Below are positions 16,453 to 25,466 of a DNA stretch of 63,527 nucleotides, piece by piece (position 1 is the stretch's first letter; the number at the start of each line of letters is the position of its first letter). Source of the DNA: a virus; the IMG/VR virus record IMGVR_UViG_3300042691_048475, positions 1-63,527 of that record. One strand, 5' to 3'. A program made the translations under genes and the position numbers. The notes beneath the pieces were generated by a model. The model ran no database searches. It had not been told where the DNA came from and saw only the letters and a list, made by a program, of their open reading frames with translations.

Positions 16453-17262
16453 TTATATTTTTATAATATAATTCATTGGTATGCTTGGTTGCACATTGCT
16501 ATGATATTTATCACCTCCTACGGAGTCTAAAGTCCCCGCATTCCCCAATAAAGTTGTATCGTAATATTTTAAATCAGCTTGTTTTCCAGCTAAATGTAAA
16601 TCAACATTTTGTTTAGCTTCTTCACATTTACCTTGGGGTATATACCTCCTCCATACTTCGTTATCCAATGCAGATTTACCCCATGTATCATTATATCTAA
16701 AATAATCAAAAAATTTATGGGTGTGTTCTTGTATGATATGACTATGTGATGGTGTTTCAGATCTAGTTAATTTATGTGAATATTTTCCAACTGTTTTGCC
16801 CATATCAATAGGCAATTCTTTCCATGGTGGATCTCCCGGGCTAGTATTGGGTGTGTATGGCTGTTTAAGATTGCAAAATCCCATTATTAATTTACCTTTT
16901 AAATTAGGCAAATAAAATTTGTCACTTTCTACTTTTGATCCTGCAGGCTGATATTTTGCACCTATTACGGAATATAAATTATTATATTCGATTTTAGATA
17001 TTTGTGAACCATCACATACCAACCACCCTTCTATTTGATCAATATACTCTATGTTTCCTGAGTAGGCTTGTATTGTACCTGCTGGAACATATAAATTCAA
17101 AAAATCGTCAATATTATTTTTAAAATATTTTAATATTTGTTGAATAGAAGCTATTCTAGTTTCTATAATATTATCTATATTTTCTTGATTAACAACAATA
17201 TATTCACTGCCTTCTAATTTAGAAGCGCTTTTTAATTCAGATATTTTTGTAATATCATCCAT
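16453..17262 (-). CDS. Tail fibre protein with collar domain, paralogue 2 of 5
   Basis: 269 aa. Attachment module ASKLEGSEYIVVNQ, collar segment VPAGTIQAYSG, EGWLVCDGSQIS, FYLPNLKGKLIMGFCN. Histidine segment TPSHSHIIQEHTHKFFDYF, end GGDKYHSNVQPSIPMNYIIKI. Gene spacing is 1-4 nt on both sides, so the five genes are one transcript. Confidence 0.85.
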   Translation of the reverse strand: MDDITKISELKSASKLEGSEYIVVNQENIDNIIETRIASIQQILKYFKNNIDDFLNLYVPAGTIQAYSGNIEYIDQIEGWLVCDGSQISKIEYNNLYSVIGAKYQPAGSKVESDKFYLPNLKGKLIMGFCNLKQPYTPNTSPGDPPWKELPIDMGKTVGKYSHKLTRSETPSHSHIIQEHTHKFFDYFRYNDTWGKSALDNEVWRRYIPQGKCEEAKQNVDLHLAGKQADLKYYDTTLLGNAGTLDSVGGDKYHSNVQPSIPMNYIIKI

Positions 17263-17263
17263 A

Positions 17264-18115
17264 TTAAATTTTAATGATATAGTTCATCGCAATATAAGGT
17301 TGGACATTATTGTGTGTTAAATTGCCCCCTGAATTAAATGTAATTGCTTTTGATTTCTGTGTTTCACTGTAATATTTAATATCTGATATTTTGCCTTTAT
17401 CATGTTCTTTTTCTGCTAACATTGCACCTTCTACATCTGGTATTTTATCTTCCGGATATGTATGACTTCTTGGATCACCGTTATAAGGTTCAAAATTTCT
17501 CCTTCCTGCTTGTCGATGACCCGCTTTCATTTTTCGTGTATGAACTTTAAAAAAATCAAATATTTTATGTTGATGACCTTTTGTATCACCATGTGAATGT
17601 GCGCCTAATTGACTCTTTAATAATCTCACTGAATATTGACCTATAGGTTTTCCTAGATTTAATTCATCTTCTAGCCATTCATCCGGCTCCATAAGATCAG
17701 GATCAAAAGGTGTATTATAATTACAAAATCCAATTATAGAACGGCCTTTTAAATTAGGTAAAAAAAACATGTTTTTTGCGGGTTTTCCACCTTCAGGTGT
17801 ATACACATCTTTTACTATGTTATATAAACCAGCATACTTTAATTTTGATACCTGTTCTCCATTACATAACAACCAACCATCAATGCTGTCCAGTTTTTTA
17901 ACTTCTCCGGAATATATCTGTACAGTACCTGTAGGAACATATTTACTAACTGCAAAGTTTATTGCATCATCTAGAAATTCTTTTATTTGATTTAAAGTAG
18001 CTTTTTTAGTTTCAAATATATTATTAGATTTATTATTTTGATTAATAACAAAATTTTCTTCGCCTGTTAGTTCATAAGCGGATTGCAATTCTGATACCTT
18101 TATAATTTCATCCAT
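17264..18115 (-). CDS. Tail fibre protein with collar domain, paralogue 1 of 5
   Basis: 283 aa, first in the array. Attachment module AYELTGEENFVINQ, collar segment VPTGTVQIYSG, DGWLLCNGEQVS, FFLPNLKGRSIIGFCN, histidine segment HSHGDTKGHQHKIFDFF, end GGNLTHNNVQPYIAMNYIIKI. GTAAATA lies upstream of its start. The gene is divergent from queD with about 37 nt between, so both promoters lie in that short gap. Confidence 0.85.
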   Translation of the reverse strand: MDEIIKVSELQSAYELTGEENFVINQNNKSNNIFETKKATLNQIKEFLDDAINFAVSKYVPTGTVQIYSGEVKKLDSIDGWLLCNGEQVSKLKYAGLYNIVKDVYTPEGGKPAKNMFFLPNLKGRSIIGFCNYNTPFDPDLMEPDEWLEDELNLGKPIGQYSVRLLKSQLGAHSHGDTKGHQHKIFDFFKVHTRKMKAGHRQAGRRNFEPYNGDPRSHTYPEDKIPDVEGAMLAEKEHDKGKISDIKYYSETQKSKAITFNSGGNLTHNNVQPYIAMNYIIKI

Positions 18116-18152
18116 ATTGAATATATTTGTATTTACGATATTATTGTTTTAT

Positions 18153-18722
18153 ATGAATAAATTCATTTCTACAAAATTGATTGAATTAGGGTCTTGTGCA
18201 TTTAGGCAATGGCGTGCCAAACACTCACACTGCAGTCTAATTCACGGTTATCAATTAAAAGCAAAATTCTGGTTCGGTTGTTCACAATTAGACGAAAGAA
18301 ATTGGGTAGTAGACTTTGGTGGTTTGAAAGATTTAAAAACAAAATTACAAAATCAATTTGATCATACTCTTTGTATAGCTGCGGATGACCCCCAACTCCC
18401 ATTATTCCAAGCTTTGCATGAGTCTAAAGCTTGTGACTTAAGAATCATGGAAGCAGGTGTTGGTATTGAACGAACTGCAGAGTGGTGTTTTAATACAGCT
18501 AATGAACATATTAAACAATTATCTAATAATAGATGTTGGGTAGAAAAGGTTGAAGTATGGGAGCATGATCTTAATTCAGCAACATATGAACCAACACAAG
18601 AAGTAAAATCACAACAGAGTGATACTAATAAACACATGCAAATACCTAGTAAGGCAGCAGCTGTAGGCAATGAAGTAACTGTAGGATTGAATAATTTATT
18701 TAAAGGAACCTCTTGGGCATGA
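18153..18722 (+). CDS. queD: 6-carboxy-tetrahydropterin synthase (QueD-like)
   Basis: 189 aa from ATG 18153; the longer frame needs a TTG and adds a non-conserved hydrophobic stretch. T-fold/PTPS family: FRQWRAKHSHCSLIHGYQ holds the catalytic Cys27 and zinc ligands, NWVVDFGGLKDLK and FDHTLCIAADDP follow, and VEVWEHDLNSATYE carries the late Glu. The usual HGH reads HGY here (Tyr33), so one normal zinc ligand is replaced, a form I recall from other phage QueD proteins. It turns dihydroneopterin triphosphate into carboxy-tetrahydropterin. The C-terminal 45 residues are an extra polar tail. The stop overlaps the next ATG. Confidence 0.88.
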   Translation: MNKFISTKLIELGSCAFRQWRAKHSHCSLIHGYQLKAKFWFGCSQLDERNWVVDFGGLKDLKTKLQNQFDHTLCIAADDPQLPLFQALHESKACDLRIMEAGVGIERTAEWCFNTANEHIKQLSNNRCWVEKVEVWEHDLNSATYEPTQEVKSQQSDTNKHMQIPSKAAAVGNEVTVGLNNLFKGTSWA

Positions 18723-18919
18723 TACAAAAAGAACGAGATAAAAATATAAAAATTTTAGAAACTAATATTTTTTCTAAAATGAATGAAATCTTAGGACCTG
18801 AAATAGACACAGGTCCTAAAAACAATTTAAAATTTGTATCTGTTGAAGATGCTATTAAAGAATTAATAGAGATAGAAAACAAAATCAATGTTGTACCGAC
18901 TCTAACTTCTTTACAATAA
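18719..18919 (+). CDS. Hypothetical protein, 66 aa
   Basis: Starts at ATG 18719, sharing ATGA with the queD stop. Charged helix at the start (IQKERDKNIKILETNIF), no known motif. Its last 35 nt overlap, tail to tail, the end of phoH. Coupling to queD supports it as real. Confidence 0.6.
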   Translation: MIQKERDKNIKILETNIFSKMNEILGPEIDTGPKNNLKFVSVEDAIKELIEIENKINVVPTLTSLQ

Positions 18920-19652
18920 ACTTCAATATTTGCGACCGCACTACTTCATTTTCAGTAAAGATAAAGGAATGAATTCCTTGTTCTTCACTTTCTTCATTGT
19001 CAAAAACGTGTCTAATTTTAGAAAATCCTGATTTATTGCCAATATCAGCCTGAAATGAATCACCTATAATAATATATTTAGAATTTTCTCCGAAACGTGT
19101 AAGAATTGTAGTTAATTCTGCTGAATTAAGATTTTGTGCTTCATCAACAATAACTACAGAATCTCTAAATGTTAATCCCCTCACAAAGTTTACAGGCATA
19201 CATTTCACAAAATGATCTCTCATTAAATCACCACCTATTTTCGAACCAACTAATTCATCTAATTTTTCAATTAATGGTAACGACCATGGTTGGAATTTTT
19301 CTTGTAATTCCCCCGGCAATGCACCCATGCTCTTAGAAGCACTTTCGACAACACTTCTAATATAAATTATATTATTAATAGATTTGGTTTTTAACATCTG
19401 CAATCCAGCTAAAACAGCAAGATATGTTTTAGCTGTCCCAGCAGGCCCATCTACAAACACCATTTTTGTTTGATCATACATCAATAATTCTAAAAATGAA
19501 TTGTGTATATCATTTAATTTGAATTTATTTTGTATTTTGAAATTACAGAACCAATCTTTTCTTTTGCTGATTTCAAGGTTGTGAAGAAGTACATCTGCAT
19601 CTAATTTAAGATCCTCTTCTACTGTCGCTCTTTTTCTGGTTTTCTTGGCCAT
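18885..19652 (-). CDS. phoH: PhoH-like ATPase
   Basis: 255 aa P-loop protein of the PhoH family, very common in environmental T4-like phages. Walker A is GPAGTAKTYLAVL (about residues 69-81), Walker B VVIVDEAQNLN (about 167-177), and a later IIIGDSFQADIG sensor segment. RNase or RNA-helicase related roles have been suggested for the family; its phage role is unknown. A CATAAATA box lies 6 nt before the ATG. Its 3' end overlaps the neighbour's by 35 nt. Confidence 0.92.
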   Translation of the reverse strand: MAKKTRKRATVEEDLKLDADVLLHNLEISKRKDWFCNFKIQNKFKLNDIHNSFLELLMYDQTKMVFVDGPAGTAKTYLAVLAGLQMLKTKSINNIIYIRSVVESASKSMGALPGELQEKFQPWSLPLIEKLDELVGSKIGGDLMRDHFVKCMPVNFVRGLTFRDSVVIVDEAQNLNSAELTTILTRFGENSKYIIIGDSFQADIGNKSGFSKIRHVFDNEESEEQGIHSFIFTENEVVRSQILKFIVKKLESVQH

Positions 19653-19658
19653 TGTTTT

Positions 19659-19666
19659 TATTTATG
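19659..19666 (-). promoter_or_regulatory. Late-type box CATAAATA before phoH
   Basis: CATAAATA on the minus strand, 6 nt before the phoH ATG (19652). It matches the T4 late promoter TATAAATA in 7 of 8 positions and shares its spacing with the other boxes in the window. Confidence 0.45.
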
Positions 19667-19702
19667 GGGTGTATTTAAATGTACATCATATTAATATAGG
19701 TT

Positions 19703-20452
19703 ATGGAAAAATTTGAAAATGAAACAATGTTTATCTCTGATGATAAGTTATTTTATACTTTAGAAGGTGAAGGTGTATACGTAGGTATGCCATCTGTCTT
19801 TATGCGGTTATCTATGTGCAACCTAACTTGTAAAGGATTTGAATCACAGGATTCTCCACACGGTTGTGATTCATTTATTTCTTGGACTGTAAAAAATAAA
19901 ATGTCTTTCAAAGAAATTGATCAATATATGATCGATTCTGGTTATGTGCACAGGCTAAAAAATAATGCAATTTTTAAGATTACTGGTGGTGAGCCATTTC
20001 TTCAAGAAAAAAAATTATTAAATTTCATTAAATATTTTGAATATAAAAATGGATTTATTCCAATTATTGATTTTGAAACTAATGGCACATTAGTACCTTC
20101 AGATGATTGGAAAGATTTGGGTGCTACATTTACTGTTTCGCCTAAATTGGCTTCAAATGGTGATCCTGAAAAGAAGAGATATAACCCAGACGCATTAAAA
20201 TGGCATAGTGATAATGGTAAATCATTTTTTAAATTTGTTGTTCAATCTGAAAATGATATTGATGAGATTATTGAAAAATATATTAATAAATTTTTCATTC
20301 CGAATAAAAATATTTGGTTTATGCCGTGTTGTGGTTCGCGTGAAGAACATATAGAAAAAGCTACACAAGTTGCCGAATGGGCAAAACAATGGAATGTTAA
20401 TTTTTCTCCACGATTACACTTAGTACTTTGGAATAAAGCATTAAAAGTATGA
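19703..20452 (+). CDS. queE: 7-carboxy-7-deazaguanine synthase (QueE-like, radical SAM)
   Basis: 249 aa. The opening FYTLEGEGVYVGMPSVFMRL is the QueE signature, followed by the SAM cluster cysteines C39, C43 and C55 (CX3CX11C instead of the common CX3CX2C). KITGGEPFLQ is the SAM-binding GGEP motif, and IDFETNGT follows. The end WFMPCCGSREEH and FSPRLHLVLW matches the phage-type QueE C-terminus. It makes CDG from carboxy-tetrahydropterin. The stop region overlaps the start of the Nudix gene by 4 nt. Confidence 0.92.
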   Translation: MEKFENETMFISDDKLFYTLEGEGVYVGMPSVFMRLSMCNLTCKGFESQDSPHGCDSFISWTVKNKMSFKEIDQYMIDSGYVHRLKNNAIFKITGGEPFLQEKKLLNFIKYFEYKNGFIPIIDFETNGTLVPSDDWKDLGATFTVSPKLASNGDPEKKRYNPDALKWHSDNGKSFFKFVVQSENDIDEIIEKYINKFFIPNKNIWFMPCCGSREEHIEKATQVAEWAKQWNVNFSPRLHLVLWNKALKV

Positions 20453-20859
20453 ATATACAAAAAATATCAAAAATATTCATAATGAATGGTGATAAAGTTT
20501 TGCTTTTACTAAGTAAACATTTAAATAAATACCATTTACCAGGTGGACATTTAGAATCAAATGAAACGTTCGAACATGCGCTACAACGCGAAGTAGAAGA
20601 AGAAACAAGCCAAAAATTAAAGTTTTTCCACAGAATTGGTTTTACAAGCTATAATGTTTGCTTGTATATAGGCAAATTATGGAATAATAATATCAAATTA
20701 TCAGATGAACATTCAAAATATATTTGGGCCCCTGTTAAAGAAGCACATAAATTAAATGTTTGCAAATTCACATTTAAAGATTTAAAATATTTACAGACTA
20801 TTTTAAATGTAACTAAAAAAACAACATCTGTAGATATTACAGAAGACGAAAATAATTAA
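20449..20859 (+). CDS. Nudix hydrolase
   Basis: 136 aa with a clear Nudix box: GGHLESNETFEHALQREVEEET (G-x5-E-x7-R-E-x2-E-E). The substrate is unknown. In this position, coupled to queE, a nucleotide or pterin-phosphate role (for example dihydroneopterin triphosphate or dNTP sanitation) is conceivable but not shown. Polar C-terminal tail. Confidence 0.88.
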   Translation: MNIQKISKIFIMNGDKVLLLLSKHLNKYHLPGGHLESNETFEHALQREVEEETSQKLKFFHRIGFTSYNVCLYIGKLWNNNIKLSDEHSKYIWAPVKEAHKLNVCKFTFKDLKYLQTILNVTKKTTSVDITEDENN

Positions 20860-20863
20860 TTAT

Positions 20864-21604
20864 ATGAGAATTGCAATTAGCGGAACAGCCAGTATTGGTA
20901 AAACTACATTAATTGAAGATTTTTTAAAAGAATGGCCAAATTATATTAAAAATAACTATACATATAGAGATGTATTAAAAAATCACAGTAAAAATACAGA
21001 TTCAGATGTTCAATGGACTATATTGAATAACATGATAGATGAACTCCAAAAATATGATAAAAATGACAATGTCATATTTGATAGATGCCCATTAGATAAT
21101 TTAGTTTATTCAATGTGGTCAAATAATTATGGTAAAATTGATGACAACTTTATTTCAAAATGCATTCCTTTAGTAAAAGAAAGCATGCGATTATTGGATA
21201 TTGTATTTTTTATTCCGATTACTAGAGTGGCACCGGTTCCTATTACGGATGACAAACGCCGAGAAGTTGATCCAGCATATATTCAAGAAATTGATCAGAT
21301 TTTTAAGGCTATTATCCAACAATATCAGTATAACTTAAACAATACACCGTTTTTTCCCAAAGACGATTCACCAGGTGTTATCGAGATATTTGGTAAAAGA
21401 GATGAAAGAATACATCTTATTAGACAATATTTAAATAAAGATGGAAATATTATAGGTGATGAAGGTGGGTCAGTTTTTTCAGAAGAAAATTTAAATGAAT
21501 TAAAAGCTCTTTTAGAACAACAAAAAGATTCACATTTTTCCGAGCAGTTCAAAAAAGAGCAAATGGATATATTGAAAGATTTAGCTAAACTTAATAAGTC
21601 TTAA
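20864..21604 (+). CDS. P-loop kinase/ATPase (AAA_28 or nucleotide kinase-like)
   Basis: 246 aa. Walker A GTASIGKTTL (7-16), an FDRCPLDN motif near 68 typical of deoxynucleoside and NadR-type kinases, and a VFFIPITR strand near 110. The C-terminal 60 residues are charged and helical. Its 3' end overlaps the convergent neighbour by 14 nt. It is paralogous in plan to the kinase at 47706-48275, which also has a D-R-C-x-LD motif. The substrate is unknown. Confidence 0.75.
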   Translation: MRIAISGTASIGKTTLIEDFLKEWPNYIKNNYTYRDVLKNHSKNTDSDVQWTILNNMIDELQKYDKNDNVIFDRCPLDNLVYSMWSNNYGKIDDNFISKCIPLVKESMRLLDIVFFIPITRVAPVPITDDKRREVDPAYIQEIDQIFKAIIQQYQYNLNNTPFFPKDDSPGVIEIFGKRDERIHLIRQYLNKDGNIIGDEGGSVFSEENLNELKALLEQQKDSHFSEQFKKEQMDILKDLAKLNKS

Positions 21605-22361
21605 CTACTTTTATTAGATAACTAGGAGCTTGTTCTAAATCTTCCGCAACAATATCTAATTCATCAGTTTGAATACTTACATTGCCAATATTGTCTGTAC
21701 TTACAGAATATTTATCCAACAAATAACGATCTAATTGATTAAAAAAATATTCCAAATTAAACGAAGATACAATCTGATTCATAGTGTCTGCGAAATTTAT
21801 TCCGTTTGATGAATTGAAATAAGTATTGTAGGCAACACTATTATCAATGATCAAATCAGATTCAATTTGACCGGCTGCAGCCGCTGCAATTTTTTTAATT
21901 GGGGCATACACTGAAAAAGTACCCCTTCCATCTTCTGAAGTATCAACTTGAGTAATATAACAAGGATATTTGCAAGCAGCTTGGTTTGATGGTACAATAA
22001 TAAAATCATTAAATGATAATTCTACTTCAGCTGGCGGTCTCGGTGATAAGTATGACGTTGCGGTATGACCTGAATCTATAGTAATTTCTGCGGTACCAAT
22101 ATATAATTGTTTAAAATTTTCATATATATCCGTAGATAAATTATCTATAGATGTAGCTATATTTTGTGCCAAATCTAATACATCATTTGTTAATGATGAT
22201 ACGGTAACCGAAAGGGTTGTATTTTCGGGTCCAATTATAAAATTCTCATAATCAATAATAGATGTACCATCAGGTGTCTCTACTACAAGATAATCACCAG
22301 CAGCAACATTTTCTACTAAAGGCAAATCTAATATATTGATATCTGTCTTTTTTATCGCCAT
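21591..22361 (-). CDS. Virion-associated protein with fibre-type attachment module
   Basis: 256 aa. The start (ITDLPL-type: INILDLPLVENVAAGDYLVVETPDGTSI) has the same plan as the N-terminal module of the five collar fibres (ISEL...GxEYxVxNQ...IETR). A coiled-coil-like stretch follows, then a beta-rich centre. It has no collar domain. Probably a neck, whisker or fibre-adaptor protein; the exact role is inferred. An AATAAATA box stands 6 nt before the ATG. Confidence 0.6.
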   Translation of the reverse strand: MAIKKTDINILDLPLVENVAAGDYLVVETPDGTSIIDYENFIIGPENTTLSVTVSSLTNDVLDLAQNIATSIDNLSTDIYENFKQLYIGTAEITIDSGHTATSYLSPRPPAEVELSFNDFIIVPSNQAACKYPCYITQVDTSEDGRGTFSVYAPIKKIAAAAAGQIESDLIIDNSVAYNTYFNSSNGINFADTMNQIVSSFNLEYFFNQLDRYLLDKYSVSTDNIGNVSIQTDELDIVAEDLEQAPSYLIKVVKTY

Positions 22362-22367
22362 TGACTT

Positions 22368-22375
22368 TATTTATT
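22368..22375 (-). promoter_or_regulatory. Late-type box AATAAATA
   Basis: AATAAATA on the minus strand, 6 nt before ATG 22361, in the 32-nt gap between two divergent genes. Seven of eight positions match TATAAATA. Confidence 0.45.
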
Positions 22376-22393
22376 GTCGTAATAAAATTAACT

Positions 22394-23335
22394 ATGAATA
22401 TTTTAGTAACAGGTGGTTATGGATTTATAGGCAGCAATTTTATAAACTTTCTCGCACAAAAAGATGATGTGGAATCGATTATAAACATTGATTCTGTGAC
22501 GTACGCAGCCAAACGGACAAACATTTTTTTCAATAAAAAAATAAAAAATTATGAAATAGATATTTGTAAACAACATTTAATATATAATCATTTATCAAAT
22601 CATAATATAACACATGTAGTTCACTTTGCCGCTGAAAGCCATGTAGATAATAGTATTAAATCACCAGATAGTTTTATTAAAACCAATATTAATGGTACTT
22701 TCTCATTATTAGAAGCATCAAAAGATTATGGAAAGCTGAAAAGATTTCATCATGTATCGACAGATGAAGTATATGGATCCTTAGGCGCTATAGGATATTT
22801 CAAAGAAAATACACCATATGATCCACGTTCTCCCTATTCAGCTTCGAAGGCGGCTTCTGATCATTTGGTAAATGCATATCACCATACATATGGATTGAAT
22901 ACTACTATTTCAAATTGTTCAAATAATTACGGACCTAATCAACACATTGAAAAATTAATACCTAAAATTATTACAAATCTTCATAATGATAAAAAAATTC
23001 CAATTTATGGATCTGGTGCCAATATTAGAGATTGGCTTTATGTTGAAGATCATTGTGAAGCTATTTGGCTTATTCTTAATAAAGGCAAAAATGGTGAAAC
23101 CTATAATGTAGGGGGCGACACAGAAAAAAGTAATCTCTCTATTGCAAAGACACTATGCAATTTAATGGAGAAAGATCCCGATCAATATATTGAGTATGTG
23201 GAAGACCGCAAAGGCCACGACTTTAGATATGCTATTGATTTTTGTAAGATCAATAATGAATTGAATTGGTTACCTAAAACAAATTTTATTGACGGTCTAA
23301 AAAAGACTATTGATTTTTACAATAAAAGGAATTAA
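22394..23335 (+). CDS. dTDP-glucose 4,6-dehydratase-like SDR (RfbB/RmlB)
   Basis: 313 aa from ATG 22394 (MNILVTGGYGFIGSNF), preferred over the upstream in-frame codon because the Rossmann motif GGYGFIGS must be near the N-terminus. THVVHFAAESHVDNSI, STDEVYG and YSASKAASD (catalytic Y-x3-K) follow, then a SNNYGPNQ segment. This strongly resembles RmlB, which forms dTDP-4-keto-6-deoxyglucose. No RmlA-like partner is adjacent, though a sugar nucleotidyltransferase lies at 60359-61165. First gene of the glycan operon. Confidence 0.88.
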   Translation: MNILVTGGYGFIGSNFINFLAQKDDVESIINIDSVTYAAKRTNIFFNKKIKNYEIDICKQHLIYNHLSNHNITHVVHFAAESHVDNSIKSPDSFIKTNINGTFSLLEASKDYGKLKRFHHVSTDEVYGSLGAIGYFKENTPYDPRSPYSASKAASDHLVNAYHHTYGLNTTISNCSNNYGPNQHIEKLIPKIITNLHNDKKIPIYGSGANIRDWLYVEDHCEAIWLILNKGKNGETYNVGGDTEKSNLSIAKTLCNLMEKDPDQYIEYVEDRKGHDFRYAIDFCKINNELNWLPKTNFIDGLKKTIDFYNKRN

Positions 23336-23342
23336 TAAATAT

Positions 23343-24125
23343 ATGTCAAAAATAGGAGTAGGTATTATTACATACAATAGACCAGATTTTTTTGATCAAT
23401 GTTTAAATTCAATTGATAGTAAAAAAATCGATAATTTAATTGTCGTAAATGATGGAACACCGTACAAATCCGTAAATGCACCTTTAATTCAACACGAAAA
23501 AAACCAAGGTGTAGGTAAAAGTAAAAATAGTGCGTTTAAATTTCTCTTAGAAAAAGGATGTGACCATATCTTCTTGATAGAGGATGATATCATTATAAAA
23601 AATAATAATGTATTTGATGCATATATTGATGCATCAAATACAACAGGTATTAAACATATGATGTATGGATATCATGGTCCGGCAAATAAGAAAAACGGTA
23701 TACCCAACCCCCGATATATATTTGATTATGGCAATAATATGAAAATTGCAATGAATCAACATTGTGTGGGTGCCTTTTGTTATTACACACGGGATGTTCT
23801 TGAAAATGTCGGACTTAATGATGAAACATTTATAAATGCTTGGGAGCATGTTGAACATTCATATAGAATTGTAAAAACAGGATACTTGCCTTCATATTGG
23901 TGGTGGCCTGACATAAAAAATAGCAGTGAATATATTGATGAATTGGCATGTAGTGAAGTCAATTCTACCATTAGACCACAATCAACATGGAGAGAAAATA
24001 TTACTAATGGAGCAAAATATTTTATTTCTAAACATGGATTATCACCCGTATCTATACCAGATACCTCTTTAGATGCAGTAACTGCGAAATTAAAAAAAAT
24101 ACATACTGATTATGCAAAACATTGA
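23343..24125 (+). CDS. Glycosyltransferase family 2-like protein
   Basis: 260 aa from ATG 23343. GT-A fold: VGIITYNRPDFFDQCLNSI at the start, a VVNDGT strand, GVGKSKNSAFKFLLEKG, then IEDDIII as the metal-binding D-x-D. The later NAWEHVEHSYRI is an acidic catalytic-type segment. It transfers a sugar from a nucleotide sugar; the acceptor is unknown. Overlaps the next gene by 14 nt. Confidence 0.82.
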   Translation: MSKIGVGIITYNRPDFFDQCLNSIDSKKIDNLIVVNDGTPYKSVNAPLIQHEKNQGVGKSKNSAFKFLLEKGCDHIFLIEDDIIIKNNNVFDAYIDASNTTGIKHMMYGYHGPANKKNGIPNPRYIFDYGNNMKIAMNQHCVGAFCYYTRDVLENVGLNDETFINAWEHVEHSYRIVKTGYLPSYWWWPDIKNSSEYIDELACSEVNSTIRPQSTWRENITNGAKYFISKHGLSPVSIPDTSLDAVTAKLKKIHTDYAKH

Positions 24126-24795
24126 TGTAATTTTTTTATCAAATACAAAAGATTTGAGTCTTTATGGTATGACTCAGCGGGCAATTAATACATTGAAATG
24201 TTCTGAAACGAATTTTAATTTTGATATCAAAGTTGTCGAAACTAATGCAGATCTTTTGCGCGACGGATTTGTATATCACGGATGCAATGTAGTCATACCT
24301 AAAACAGAATTTAATTATAATAAATTTTTAAACGAGGGCTTAAAACATTGTACAAATGAGTGGGTGGCATTATGTAATAATGATTTAATATTTACACAAT
24401 ATTGGTTTAGCAATTTGATGAAATTCCATCAACAACATGAAGATGTTAAATCACTTGCCCCCTATGAGCCCAATTGGCATCCCAATCGGGGGTTATCTCC
24501 CGTTGCAGAATCATACTACGGGTATAGGACATCATTTGAGATCACCGGTTGGTGTTTGGTTGTGCATCGCGATGTTATATCTACATGCAATCTATTTGAT
24601 GAAAAATTTGCATTCTGGTATCAAGACAATGATTATGCAGAAACTATCAAACAGCATCAGTTTAAGCATGCTTTAGTTTGCAACTCTAGAGTATATCATA
24701 TGGTGTCTGGATCACACCATCTACTTGAAACAAATAAACATCAAATGACATCGGGTCAACATGAAGTCTTTATTAGTAAATGGAACAAGAAATGA
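24112..24795 (+). CDS. Glycosyltransferase family 2-like protein
   Basis: 227 aa. It opens with VIFLSNTKDLSLYGMTQRAI, followed by KFLNEGLKHCTNEWVALCNNDLIF (the CNND replaces a DxD) and a FDEKFAFWYQDNDYAETIKQHQF segment typical of GT2 rhamnosyl- or glycosyltransferases. The stop TGA overlaps the next ATG. Confidence 0.78.
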   Translation: MQNIDVIFLSNTKDLSLYGMTQRAINTLKCSETNFNFDIKVVETNADLLRDGFVYHGCNVVIPKTEFNYNKFLNEGLKHCTNEWVALCNNDLIFTQYWFSNLMKFHQQHEDVKSLAPYEPNWHPNRGLSPVAESYYGYRTSFEITGWCLVVHRDVISTCNLFDEKFAFWYQDNDYAETIKQHQFKHALVCNSRVYHMVSGSHHLLETNKHQMTSGQHEVFISKWNKK

Positions 24796-25466
24796 ACATC
24801 AAAATTTGCATAACTTCGCATCATAGCTTTTCAAACCAAACATTTCCTATTATTGTACCCTCATTGATATCCAGCGGAATTGAACCAAAAAATATATTTT
24901 TTATTGAGGGCGGACATACATCTAGATCAATTGATATAACTAATAATATAAATTACATCAAAACCAACCATAATTCAATTGAATATACGGGTCTTATCGA
25001 TATAGCAGAATATTCTATGGAGTCAGATTATTGGGTTATGTTACATGATACATGCAGGGTAGGTAAAAACTTCAAATCATTGATTGAAAATATACCACAA
25101 GGGAGTGATAAAGTAGCTTTGAAACGATGGCCTTCGATGTCTATAGGCGCATACAAGTATACTTACTTAAAAAAACAATGTGATCGCTTAATGAACATTA
25201 AAAATACAGATTACAGCAGGGAAAAAATACAATACTGGAAACAATGGGGTATCTACAATGAAGACTATATGCTATGGAAAGAACATACAACAGATTGTGC
25301 ATTATATAATGAACATCTAGAATTGTCTGATAAATTTATTGTTGTTGATGAACAACCATGGTTTTATTCAAAAATAAAACGACGCGTAGAATATTATCCA
25401 CAATTAGATTTATATAAAAATAAAGCAAATTGGCAACCTAAAGAATGGATGGAAATTGATGTATGA
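24792..25466 (+). CDS. Putative glycosyltransferase-like protein
   Basis: 224 aa from ATG 24792 (ATGA overlap with the gene before). ICITSHHSFSNQTFPIIVPSL and a DYWVMLHDTCRVG strand look like a GT-A core with an H-D metal site. No stronger family assignment is possible. Coupled on both sides, so it is part of the glycan operon. Confidence 0.6.
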   Translation: MNIKICITSHHSFSNQTFPIIVPSLISSGIEPKNIFFIEGGHTSRSIDITNNINYIKTNHNSIEYTGLIDIAEYSMESDYWVMLHDTCRVGKNFKSLIENIPQGSDKVALKRWPSMSIGAYKYTYLKKQCDRLMNIKNTDYSREKIQYWKQWGIYNEDYMLWKEHTTDCALYNEHLELSDKFIVVDEQPWFYSKIKRRVEYYPQLDLYKNKANWQPKEWMEIDV

